Shown: positions 1 to 6,966 of the stretch, in pieces
How the letters are laid out: each line of letters starts with the position of its first letter
Position numbering within the stretch: the first letter of the stretch is position 1
Origin: SIG459 sp045631645
GTDB taxonomy: Bacteria > Bacillota > Clostridia > Oscillospirales > Oscillospiraceae
Direction of reading: 5' to 3'
Assembly (NCBI GenBank): GCA_045631645.1
Contig: JAZQVC010000028.1
Location: forward strand, 1 to 22,468
Length of the DNA: 22,468 nt
Translations under genes and position numbers: made by a program
The notes under the pieces: model-generated
Seen by the model: only the letters and a program-made list of their open reading frames with translations
Told to the model about the DNA's origin: nothing
The model's database searches: none

Positions 1-21
1 TGCTTTTGTTTTTCATATGAA

Positions 22-1935
22 TTACGGCTGAACAAGAATCTGTGCGCCGACGTCGGGAACGTCGGTCATGATCGTATCTGCGCCGATGGCCTGCAGGCGG
101 GCCATTTCTTCGGCCTCGTTGATGGTCCAGTACTGAACGGCAATGTTGTGCTCATGGGCATAGTTGATAACGCGGGATGTGCCGAGATTCACAACATAAT
201 TGTTAGTGGGAATCTGAAGGGCAACAAAGGGGAATGAGTCCTTTTTAATGCCGAAGAAGGAGCAGAGATAGAACTTGATAGCCTCGTTGAAGCCTGCTGA
301 GCGGGGGAGGTCGGGATAGGTGGCATCCATATACTCGGTGACCTCGTTATTGAAAGTTCCCACAACGGCGCGGTCGAGGGCACCATATTCCTGCAAAATT
401 GCGTAGAGCTTATCCACGGCGGCATAGCCGGTCTTGCCGGAGTTTTTAATCTCAATAATATAGCGGTATTCGCCCTGAGCTTCAAGATAATCAAAGGTCT
501 CTCTGATGGTGGTTATGCGAAGGTCATCGGGGATGTCCTAGCCGCGAAGACCTGCATAGGGGCTCTCGCCGCTGCCTGCGGTGAATTTATCGCCCATGTT
601 CAGCTCCTTGAGCTGAGCGAGGGTATAATCGCTGGGATAAACATCCTCGTGGCCGAAATGTTCTACGGCGTTGCTGGTGCGGTCAAGGGTGGAGTCGTGG
701 AGAAGCACAAGCTCCCCGTCAGCGGTCATGCGTAGGTCAAATTCAAAAATGTCCAGCTCATATTCATCGCTCTCAACGCAGTTTTTCAAAGCTGCCATTG
801 TGTTTTCGGGGGCGATTCCGCCGCCAGCTCTGTGTCCTGAGAGCATGGTGACACCCAGAGGTGTGATAAGAGGATTGCTGCAATTTTCGGTGCTGACAGC
901 TTCGGTGTTGGTGCGGCGGGTGACTCTCCAGAAGAGGAATCCTCCCAGAATTGCTATAACAAGAATAACGATGAGGATGATTATAAGAGCCTTTTTAATG
1001 CGCTTTTTGGCATTGGCACTGATGGGGCAGCCGGCATTGAACCATCCGAAGGTCATGGGCCAGATTGCTGCGGCAAATACGCAGACGAGGAAATAGCGGA
1101 TGGCTGTGGTGAAAAGCACATCGCCGAATATAAGCTTCAGGAGAGGTTTGGTGCCCTCCTTGATTGCAAGGGTGAGGGCAAGACCGATTATTACCTTGGG
1201 TAGCTGACGGAGGAACCTGGTCTTGGGCTGGAAGTTTACATAACTATGCTCTATCCAAAGGCTGCAGAGAATGCCAAGGGAGCAGCCAAGGAGGGTCCAA
1301 CCCTGCTTAATTCCGGAATAAAGGTTATGGGGGTCAATGTCTGCAGGCCAAGCTTTGAGGTTTACATAAAAAACATAGGCTAGTGAGAGAAGGAAGAAAA
1401 TGCCGTAGGCGATATAGAGGAGAGCGGGCTTTTCCTCGCTCTTTTTGAAGAGGGGATAGAGGGCGAAAATGAGGACAATGCCGATGGCAAGGCTCACAAG
1501 AACGTCTGTGGGGGTATGCACGCCCAGATACATACGCGAGAGAGCCGTAAGGACAAGGAGGACGATGGTGATAATTCTTACCCAGATTTTCTTGCTGAAT
1601 CTGGCAATGCCGCCCATGGTGGTGGTAACCTGCTGAGTGTGGCCGCTGGGGAAGGAATAGCCTGTTGCGGCTTCACGGGCGGATTCTACAATGGTGAAGG
1701 AGGGATCCTTTACCCAAGGTCTGGGAATGCGGAAGCTGAGTTTGAGGAGCTGGTTGACCAAAGTTCCACCAAGACCTGCCAGCATGATATAAAGTCCGCT
1801 GCTTTTGCTTACGCACCAATAAATGATGATTGCGAGGACAAGGAAGGCAATCTCATCGCCGAGATATGTAATTACGGAGAAAAAAGCATCCAGAACGGGG
1901 TTGCGGATGCTTTCAAGAAGGTAAAGAAACTGCAT
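22..1935 (-). CDS. PAP2-family phosphatase fused to glycerophosphodiester phosphodiesterase, with one in-frame TAG
   Basis: The N-terminal half is a multi-pass membrane PAP2 phosphatase. It shows all three signature motifs: K65-x6-R72P73, PSGH at 96-99, and SR(133-134)...H140...D144. More membrane segments run to about residue 335. The C-terminal half is a GDPD domain: HR at 368-369 followed by APENT, E398/D400, HD at 413-414, the IEIK strand near 495 and a typical GAD..MTDVPD ending. GDPDs hydrolyse glycerophosphodiesters to glycerol-3-phosphate and an alcohol; PAP2 enzymes dephosphorylate lipid phosphates. The fusion suggests a membrane enzyme of phospholipid or polyglycerophosphate turnover (inference). 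ATG at 1935 is preceded by an AAGAGGTG ribosome binding site. Codon 466 is TAG (538-540), yet GDPD sequence continues in frame to TAA at 22-24, giving 637 positions in all. Without readthrough the 465-residue product loses most of the GDPD domain, including the IEIK strand. Confidence 0.85.
538..540 (-). other. In-frame amber codon inside the GDPD domain
   Basis: Reading the minus strand, GGC-TAG-GAC interrupts the GDPD domain after residue 465 (AGLRG before it, DIPDDLRI after it). The frame is unchanged on both sides and the downstream 171 codons carry recognisable GDPD motifs. TAG is one base from CAG, AAG and GAG, any of which would suit this polar site. No frameshift is needed. Confidence 0.9.
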
Positions 1936-1967
1936 ATATGCACCTCTTAATCGATAGGATTAAATTG

Positions 1968-1996
1968 ATTGTAGCACAAAAATATCCCTGTGGCAA
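1968..1996 (-). promoter_or_regulatory. Promoter of the PAP2-GDPD gene
   Basis: On the minus strand, TTGCCA (1991-1996) and TACAAT (1968-1973) are separated by exactly 17 bp, and TGC directly before the -10 makes it an extended -10. The -35 begins at the U-tract of the upstream gene's terminator. Confidence 0.6.
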
Positions 1997-1999
1997 TAA

Positions 2000-2026
2000 A
2001 ATCCCCCGAGACCTTCCCGGGGGATT
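2000..2026 (-). terminator. Intrinsic terminator after the DMT transporter
   Basis: A perfect 9-bp stem (AATCCCCCG at 2000-2008, CGGGGGATT at 2018-2026) with a 9-nt loop. On the minus strand it is followed by TTTTATT. It starts a few bases after the TAG stop of the transporter, which argues that this TAG is a genuine stop. Confidence 0.8.
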
Positions 2027-2032
2027 GAGAGA

Positions 2033-2911
2033 CTATTTGATTCTGTCCGCTATGAACATACCAAGCATAATGAGCACTGCGCCTGCTATGCCCATAATTG
2101 TGAGGGGCTCATTCAGCACGATAACGCCGGTAAGCATTGTGAAAAAGGGAATGATGTATACATAGTTGCAGACTGTTACTATGCCGAGGCGCTTGCTTGC
2201 TGCGTTCCAGAAAACATAGCCGAGAGCGGAGCAGACAAGACCGAGGAAAATGAGGCAGAAGAGAAAGCTGCCGTTCATAAGGGGGGCAAGGGAAAAACTT
2301 TGCTTTTCCATAAGAGCAATGGGCAGACCGGTGATAAAGCCCCAGAACATAATGCGGCGGGTGAGGATAAGGTTATTATATTTGTCCACACCCTTGCGGA
2401 GCAAAACGGAGTATACAGCCCAGCATACCGCAGCACCAAAGCTGAGAAGGTCGCCGATGGGGGATAGTTTGAGAACAACGGTGCCGTTGAAGACAACAAG
2501 GGCAACGCCCACGATAGCGATGGCAAAGCCCATAATGCTGCCTTTTTTCAGTTTCTCATCGGGGATGAAAAAGTGGGCGGCAATGGCAGTGAGAATGGGA
2601 GCCGCAGCCACAATGATGCTTACATTGGCGGCATATGTATAAGTGAGGGCGGAGTTTTCGCAAAGGAAGTAAATGCTGCAGCCACTGACGGCAAGACCGA
2701 TAAAACGCAGCTCTTCCTTGAAGCTGAGCTTGAGCGTTTTAGGGCAGCACAGCCAGAGGGCTGCGTAAGCCAGCACAAATCGCATAAGCATAACCTGAGT
2801 AGGGGTATAGCTTTGCAGAAGAATTTTGCTTGCAATGAAGGAACTTCCCCAGGCAAGCGCGGTAAACGCAGTTAAAATATGTGCAAGGGCTGCGGGCATT
2901 TTCTTTGTCAT
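2033..2911 (-). CDS. EamA/DMT-superfamily membrane transporter
   Basis: A 292-residue, very hydrophobic protein with about ten membrane segments arranged as two EamA repeats. The first repeat opens with AWGSSFIASK, the typical start of drug/metabolite transporters (the RhaT/YdcZ-like group called EamA). The substrate cannot be told from sequence; family members export amino acids, nucleotides or other small metabolites. I chose ATG at 2911 because AAGGAC lies about 8 nt upstream; an ATG 30 nt earlier (2941) would start inside a terminator hairpin. It ends in TAG (2033-2035), the only terminal TAG among the genes here, immediately before an intrinsic terminator. It lies 56 nt after the E2-like gene, with a hairpin in that gap and no clear promoter of its own. 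Confidence 0.88.
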   Translation of the reverse strand: MTKKMPAALAHILTAFTALAWGSSFIASKILLQSYTPTQVMLMRFVLAYAALWLCCPKTLKLSFKEELRFIGLAVSGCSIYFLCENSALTYTYAANVSIIVAAAPILTAIAAHFFIPDEKLKKGSIMGFAIAIVGVALVVFNGTVVLKLSPIGDLLSFGAAVCWAVYSVLLRKGVDKYNNLILTRRIMFWGFITGLPIALMEKQSFSLAPLMNGSFLFCLIFLGLVCSALGYVFWNAASKRLGIVTVCNYVYIIPFFTMLTGVIVLNEPLTIMGIAGAVLIMLGMFIADRIK

Positions 2912-2931
2912 AATGTGTGTCCTTAATAAAA

Positions 2932-2951
2932 AACAGGGCAAAAGCCCTGTT
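2932..2951 (-). terminator. Hairpin terminator between the E2-like gene and the DMT gene
   Basis: Stem AACAGGGC (2932-2939) / GCCCTGTT (2944-2951) with an AAAA loop. Both strands have a T-run after the stem, so it can act in both directions. On the minus strand it follows the E2-like gene and stands just upstream of the DMT ribosome binding site, so it may be a partial terminator or attenuator. Confidence 0.65.
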
Positions 2952-2967
2952 TTTTTTATTTTATTTC

Positions 2968-3855
2968 TTAGAAGATGTCTTCCTCAACAACCTCGGGGGG
3001 AAGCTCCAGAGCGGCAGGATTCTTTATGTAGTACTTGAGGAACTTAAAAGCGGTGGCATAATAGAAGCCGTCGCATATACGCTCGTCGGTGACTACCTTA
3101 TAGTCGATATACTTGCGCTCTACAGGATTGCCTTCCTTGTCCAGCTCAATGGCGCGGCGCTTTGCACCGAAGGAGAGGAAGACGGGGAGAGTGCCGAAAT
3201 TATAGATGTGGTGGTAGATGGGGGGGATGCCGAGGGAACCCAGGTCGGTGAGTATCATGCTGCCATGGAAGGGGCTGATTTCAAGCAGGGAGGGGGGAAG
3301 CCATCCCATATAGTCTCCGCAGCGGAGAAGCCAAATGGCAAAACGGAAGATAAATCCGGGAAGCTTGCCGAGGGCGCTTGCAAAAGCCTCCGTGCCGCTT
3401 TCGCCGGAGTTGGACTTGATTTCGTCGATCTGAACGTTTACCTTGCGATAGATGTCATAGATGGTATCGGTGGGCTGGCAATGGATCTTTACAAGGGTTT
3501 CGCCTGCCTCAAGAGTCATTGCACGCTTGACAAGGAAGCAAAGCTCAACGTCGTTGCGGGCATAAATCTTTTGGCCTGCAACAAAGCGGTTTATACCGGG
3601 GCAGTGGCAAATTGTGCGAACATAGGCTGCCATGAAAAGATGGAGCATGCCCATGCCCTTCCAGCCTTCTGCGCGCTTTTCGCGTATCCACTTTTCAGCG
3701 GGAGCAATATCCAGAGAATCTTCAAACTGGTTGCTGGCATCATTGCGATCGCGCATAATATAGGGCATAAATTTGGTTATAGGGTCAATGGAGCGAACAA
3801 GACGGCCTTCCTTGCGGTCACCGAAACGGCGCTTATATATATTTTCCTGTGCCAT
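2968..3855 (-). CDS. Stand-alone E2 acyltransferase / chloramphenicol-acetyltransferase-like protein with altered catalytic motif
   Basis: A 295-residue soluble protein matching the catalytic fold shared by 2-oxoacid dehydrogenase E2 subunits and chloramphenicol acetyltransferases. It has a central NRFVAGQKIYARNDVELCF strand region and a C-terminal DERICDG followed by FLKYYIKNP. Genuine E2 and CAT enzymes carry HxxxDG there, and the His is the general base. Here that position is Glu258, while Asp262 and Gly263 are kept. No lipoyl or subunit-binding domain precedes it, and no E1 or E3 gene is nearby, so it is not a normal dehydrogenase component. It may be a non-catalytic or re-purposed acyltransferase (inference). 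ATG at 3855 follows an AAGGACA site; the stop is TAA. It is probably its own unit, possibly reading into the DMT gene. Confidence 0.72.
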   Translation of the reverse strand: MAQENIYKRRFGDRKEGRLVRSIDPITKFMPYIMRDRNDASNQFEDSLDIAPAEKWIREKRAEGWKGMGMLHLFMAAYVRTICHCPGINRFVAGQKIYARNDVELCFLVKRAMTLEAGETLVKIHCQPTDTIYDIYRKVNVQIDEIKSNSGESGTEAFASALGKLPGFIFRFAIWLLRCGDYMGWLPPSLLEISPFHGSMILTDLGSLGIPPIYHHIYNFGTLPVFLSFGAKRRAIELDKEGNPVERKYIDYKVVTDERICDGFYYATAFKFLKYYIKNPAALELPPEVVEEDIF

Positions 3856-3932
3856 AAAAGCTGTGTCCTTTCTTGTGTGGAACTGTATATATTATCTCTC
3901 TCTTTTTATCCAATTCATAATTTAACGAAATT

Positions 3933-3961
3933 ATTATACATAAAAAAGGTGCAAATGGCAA
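3933..3961 (-). promoter_or_regulatory. Promoter of the E2-like gene, overlapping the upstream terminator
   Basis: On the minus strand, TTGCCA (3956-3961) and TATAAT (3933-3938) are 17 bp apart. The -35 falls in the loop and 3' arm of the ABC-operon terminator hairpin. The predicted leader is about 70 nt. Confidence 0.55.
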
Positions 3962-3977
3962 GCCATTTGCACCTTTT
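3944..3977 (-). terminator. Intrinsic terminator of the amino-acid ABC operon
   Basis: A perfect 15-bp stem (3944-3958 with 3963-3977) and a 4-nt loop. On the minus strand it is followed by an uninterrupted T-run. It lies 34 nt after the ATPase stop codon. Confidence 0.85.
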
Positions 3978-4010
3978 GTCCTATGATAGATAGACCGTTT
4001 TTTGGGGATT

Positions 4011-4817
4011 TTAAAGAACCTTGCTGAGAAATTCCTGAGTTCTGGGGTTCTGGGGATTGCCGAAAATATCCTCGGGAGAACCTTCTTCAACAAGTTTGCC
4101 ATCGGCCATAAAGAGCACGCGGTGTGCAACTTCACGGGCAAAGCCCATTTCGTGGGTGACCACCACCATGGTCATACCCTCTTTTGCAAGCTCCTTCATA
4201 ACGTCCAGAACTTCGCCGACCATTTCGGGGTCAAGAGCGGAGGTGGGCTCGTCAAAGAGCATAACATCGGGCTCCATCATCAGTGCGCGGACTATGGCAA
4301 CGCGCTGTTTCTGACCGCCGGAAAGCTGGATGGGATATGCTCCTGCGCGGTCAGCCAGGCCTACGCGCTCCAGAAGAGCCATGGCCTTTTTCTCCGCCTC
4401 GGCCTTGGGAATATGCTTTACCTTGATGGGAGCAAGAGTCATATTGTCAAGAATAGTCTTGTGGGGGAAAAGATTGAAATGCTGGAAAACCATTCCCATA
4501 CGCTGGCGGTGGCGGTCAATGTTCAGCTTGACCATGCGACCCTTTTCATTGGGAACTTTTTTGGAGGTGATGTCCACGCCGTCGAAAATAATGTGGCCAT
4601 CGGTGGGAATTTCGGTAAGGTTAAGGGAACGGAGAAGGGTACTTTTGCCGGAACCGGAGGGGCCGATAACAACAAGCACCTCGCCGCGGAGGATATTGAC
4701 GCTTACATCGTCAAGAGCCTTGATGGCGCCCTTATTATAGTGCTTTTTAAGATTTTTGACCTGGATGATCTCTGCGCTTTTGGCGGGAACAAATTCCATG
4801 TTATCTCTTGTTTCCAC
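4011..4817 (-). CDS. Polar amino-acid ABC transporter ATP-binding protein
   Basis: The GlnQ/HisP-type ATPase of an amino-acid importer; 268 residues. Visible motifs are Walker A GPSGSGKST (52-60), the Q-loop at Q112 (VFQHFNLFPH), the signature LSGGQKQR (165-172), Walker B VMLFDEP (185-191) and the switch His222. It powers uptake together with the permease and binding protein encoded just upstream. The start is GTG at 4817, preceded by AAAGGAGGATGA at good spacing; it overlaps the end of the permease gene by 17 nt, which implies translational coupling. An ATG six codons later (4799) is possible but less well placed. Stop TAA, then a strong terminator. Confidence 0.95.
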   Translation of the reverse strand: METRDNMEFVPAKSAEIIQVKNLKKHYNKGAIKALDDVSVNILRGEVLVVIGPSGSGKSTLLRSLNLTEIPTDGHIIFDGVDITSKKVPNEKGRMVKLNIDRHRQRMGMVFQHFNLFPHKTILDNMTLAPIKVKHIPKAEAEKKAMALLERVGLADRAGAYPIQLSGGQKQRVAIVRALMMEPDVMLFDEPTSALDPEMVGEVLDVMKELAKEGMTMVVVTHEMGFAREVAHRVLFMADGKLVEEGSPEDIFGNPQNPRTQEFLSKVL

Positions 4818-5586
4818 GGCTCATCCTCCTTTCGAAGTATGCGATAATTTTGCTGGTGGGGAAGCAAAGGCAGAAGTAAATTGCGGTTGCAACAAGCAGG
4901 GGCTCCATGATAAGGAAGGTGGCGCCCTTGACCGCATTAACTGCGGACATAATGTCTGCAACACCGATGGTGTAGGTGATTGCGGACTCCTTTATGATAA
5001 CAACAAACTCGTTTGCGATTGCGGGGAGAATGTTGCGGATTGCCTGGGGAAGGATTATGTAGCGCATGGTCTGACCGTTGCTGAGACCGAGAGAACGGGC
5101 AGCTTCGTTTTGTCCGCCGTCGATGCTCTGGATACCGGAACGGATGATTTCGCAAAGATAAGCGCCGGAGTTCATTCCGAGTGCAACAACGCCGGGGAAG
5201 AAGCGGTTGAAGCGGATGAAGCCGAAAATCTTGAAGCCGGGGAGGTCGATGAGTCCGAAAACACCGTAATAGATAATGAATATCTGAACGATAACAGGGG
5301 TGGAACGGAGAACTTCAACATAAATGGAGGCGATGAAGGAGAGGGGATTGAACTTGCTCAGAGCGATGAGGAAGGAAGAATTGCGGAGTCTGCCCTGACG
5401 GTTAACAGCAAGGAAGCGGAAGGGATGGAAGTTGCTCAGACGCATCATTGCGAGAATGATACCGAGAATGAAACCGATGATAACGGTCAGTGCGGAGAGC
5501 ATAACCGTTACTATGAGACCCTGCTCAAACAGCTCGAGGTAGGGAGCAATTCTGGAAAAATTAGAGAGCTTGATAAAACTTCCCAT
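4801..5586 (-). CDS. Polar amino-acid ABC transporter permease
   Basis: A 261-residue inner-membrane permease of the HisM/GlnP family. The EAA loop that contacts the ATPase is clear at about 161-190 (EAARSLGLS...YIILPQAIRNILPAI), and STPVIVQIFIIYYG is the family-typical segment after the first loop. Between the first membrane helix and that segment (about residues 51-82) the loop is longer than in usual GlnP proteins and rich in Arg, Asn and Phe. ATG at 5586 follows AAAGGAGC about 8 nt upstream. It lies 161 bp after the binding-protein gene, with stable hairpins in the gap, and overlaps the ATPase gene by 17 nt. Confidence 0.94.
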   Translation of the reverse strand: MGSFIKLSNFSRIAPYLELFEQGLIVTVMLSALTVIIGFILGIILAMMRLSNFHPFRFLAVNRQGRLRNSSFLIALSKFNPLSFIASIYVEVLRSTPVIVQIFIIYYGVFGLIDLPGFKIFGFIRFNRFFPGVVALGMNSGAYLCEIIRSGIQSIDGGQNEAARSLGLSNGQTMRYIILPQAIRNILPAIANEFVVIIKESAITYTIGVADIMSAVNAVKGATFLIMEPLLVATAIYFCLCFPTSKIIAYFERRMSRGNKR

Positions 5587-5644
5587 TTTGGGGAGCTCCT
5601 TTCGGAATAATATGTTATGGATATATATGGAGATTAACGCACAT

Positions 5645-5673
5645 ATTCCTCCCCGTTTGCGGCGGGGAGGAAT
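5645..5673 (-). other. Stable hairpin between binding-protein and permease genes
   Basis: A perfect 11-bp GC-rich stem (5645-5655 with 5663-5673) and a 7-nt loop. In the direction of transcription there is no T-run after it, so it is unlikely to terminate. A second imperfect hairpin lies at about 5704-5728 (TTGCGT..GGTT paired with AACC..ACGCAA on the minus strand). Such structures after a binding-protein gene commonly protect its mRNA and raise its level over the membrane subunits; that role is inferred here. Confidence 0.6.
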
Positions 5674-5747
5674 AGAATTTTTTCAGTAAAGATTTTTTGC
5701 GTTGGTTATAGTCGCGTTAAACCGACGCAAGGGAAGAGGAACTCAAA

Positions 5748-6602
5748 TTAGTCCAGCAGACCCTCAATGATGTTGCCTTCAGCAAGCTCCTGAGCCTGTG
5801 CTACGAAGTCGGAGAAGGTGCCTTCTTCAACGCACTTGGTGAGAGCTGCGTTGATGGCAGCGAGGAGAGCTTCGTTGCCCTTGGGAACGCCGATAACATT
5901 GCCTTCAGCTTCGTAGGGAACTTCGCATACGATAACGATGTCGGGATAGTTCTTCTGGTAGCTCAGAGCAACGTCCCACTCGATGTAAGCGCCGTCCAGC
6001 TTGCCGCCAACCAGCTCAGCGATGATGTCGGTTGCCTTGGGGAGGGAGACGAGATCAGCGTCTGCGGAGAACTGGTTTGCCAGATCTTCCTGAATGGTGC
6101 CTATCTGGGCGCCGATCTGGAGACCTGCCTGGTTTGCGCTTGCAAGGTCGGTGAACTTGTCAGCCTTTGCCTTGGATGTGATGAATGCCTGGCCGCCTTC
6201 ATAGTAGGAGACGGAGAAGTCCATGGTCTCGGCACGCTCGGGATCGGGGGAGAGACCGGCAATACCCATGTCAACGTTGCCAAGGCCAACTTCCATCAGA
6301 ACGCCGTCAAAGTCCATGGGGATGAACTCGATTTCGAGACCAAGCTCTGCAGCGATGTACTTGGCGAGCTCAATGTCAAAACCTGCGAGGCTTGCATTGC
6401 CGGCTTCGTCAACTGCGTAGAACTCATAGGGAGCGTAGTCGGGAGAAGTTGCAACGGTGAGAACACCGGGAGTGATGGTGTCAAATGCGGGCTCGGCAGG
6501 AGCAGCGGGAGCAGCGGGGTCAGCAGGAGCTGCATTGTTGCCGCATGCGCACAGTGCAAATATCATTACGAGTGCAAGAGCGAGAGTGATAAGCTTTTTC
6601 AT
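5748..6602 (-). CDS. Amino-acid ABC transporter substrate-binding lipoprotein
   Basis: A 284-residue extracellular solute-binding protein of family 3 (polar and charged amino acids). The signal peptide ends in the lipobox LCAC with the lipidated Cys at 20, followed by a Pro/Ala-rich linker (residues about 24-38). The mature domain begins LTVATSPDYAPYEF and contains GFDIELAKYIAAELG and GNVDMGIAGLSPDPERA, both hallmarks of this family. It captures substrate at the cell surface and delivers it to the permease. The exact ligand is not certain; Arg, Lys, His, Gln or cystine are typical for the family. ATG at 6602 is preceded by AAAGGAGAT at 8 nt. It is the first gene of the operon and has its own promoter upstream. 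Confidence 0.94.
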   Translation of the reverse strand: MKKLITLALALVMIFALCACGNNAAPADPAAPAAPAEPAFDTITPGVLTVATSPDYAPYEFYAVDEAGNASLAGFDIELAKYIAAELGLEIEFIPMDFDGVLMEVGLGNVDMGIAGLSPDPERAETMDFSVSYYEGGQAFITSKAKADKFTDLASANQAGLQIGAQIGTIQEDLANQFSADADLVSLPKATDIIAELVGGKLDGAYIEWDVALSYQKNYPDIVIVCEVPYEAEGNVIGVPKGNEALLAAINAALTKCVEEGTFSDFVAQAQELAEGNIIEGLLD

Positions 6603-6638
6603 AGTGGGTTATCTCCTTTGGTTTTTTGTTATGTGCTC

Positions 6639-6666
6639 ATTATACACGCATAAAATGAATAATCAA
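6639..6666 (-). promoter_or_regulatory. Promoter of the amino-acid ABC operon
   Basis: On the minus strand, TTGATT (6661-6666), a 16-bp spacer and a consensus TATAAT (6639-6644). The predicted leader is about 30 nt. Confidence 0.55.
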
Positions 6667-6670
6667 TATA

Positions 6671-6694
6671 AATATTCACAAAAAAGTGAATATT
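6671..6694. promoter_or_regulatory. Inverted repeat upstream of the ABC promoter, candidate operator
   Basis: AATATTCAC (6671-6679) and GTGAATATT (6686-6694) form a perfect 9-bp inverted repeat around AAAAAA. It lies directly upstream of the -35 box of the ABC operon. TGAATA half-sites recur at 6655 and in the 6838-6858 repeat. They recall arginine-repressor boxes, but the match is loose and the DNA is AT-rich. Confidence 0.4.
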
Positions 6695-6888
6695 ATGAAA
6701 AAATAATACCCAATTTATGCAAGAGGATTGCATACACTTTTGTGCAAGGTGCTTAATTGCGCCTCTAAATGGGGCTTTAAGGGCGGAAAACGCGGATGAA
6801 ATAAGTGCGAATGAGCATTAAACAAGGACAAAAAGGAGAATATCTCTGTATAATATTCATGTACCCTTTGGCTGCTTGAAAATACTCT

Positions 6889-6917
6889 TTGCCATATGCG
6901 GTAAATTATGCTAAAAT
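6889..6917 (+). promoter_or_regulatory. Promoter of gdpP and the genes after it
   Basis: TTGCCA (6889-6894), a 17-bp spacer and TAAAAT (6912-6917), with TGC just before the -10 (extended -10). The predicted start is near 6924, about 43 nt before the gdpP start codon. Confidence 0.6.
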
Positions 6918-6966
6918 ACATTATTAATGTATAATGCTACTACTATATTTTGGCGGCGGTGATGAA

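Larger units (their letters stand above)
6603..6966. other. Divergent intergenic region between the ABC operon and gdpP
   Basis: This 364-bp gap holds no convincing gene. It contains a minus-strand promoter for the binding-protein gene (6639-6666), a 9-bp inverted repeat next to it (6671-6694), a second shorter GAATAT/ATATTC inverted repeat (6838-6858), and the gdpP promoter (6889-6917). The stretch about 6700-6835 shows nothing I can name. Confidence 0.6.

Noticed and set aside
2033..2035. TAG at the end of the DMT transporter as a third sense amber
   Set aside because: The protein ends at the usual place for the family and a strong terminator begins within about 7 nt, so this is a true stop.
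6859..6879. Short leader peptide frame (ATG to TGA, six codons) upstream of gdpP
   Set aside because: The AAAAAGGAGAA sequence is about 20 nt away, too far, and the frame lies upstream of the best promoter.
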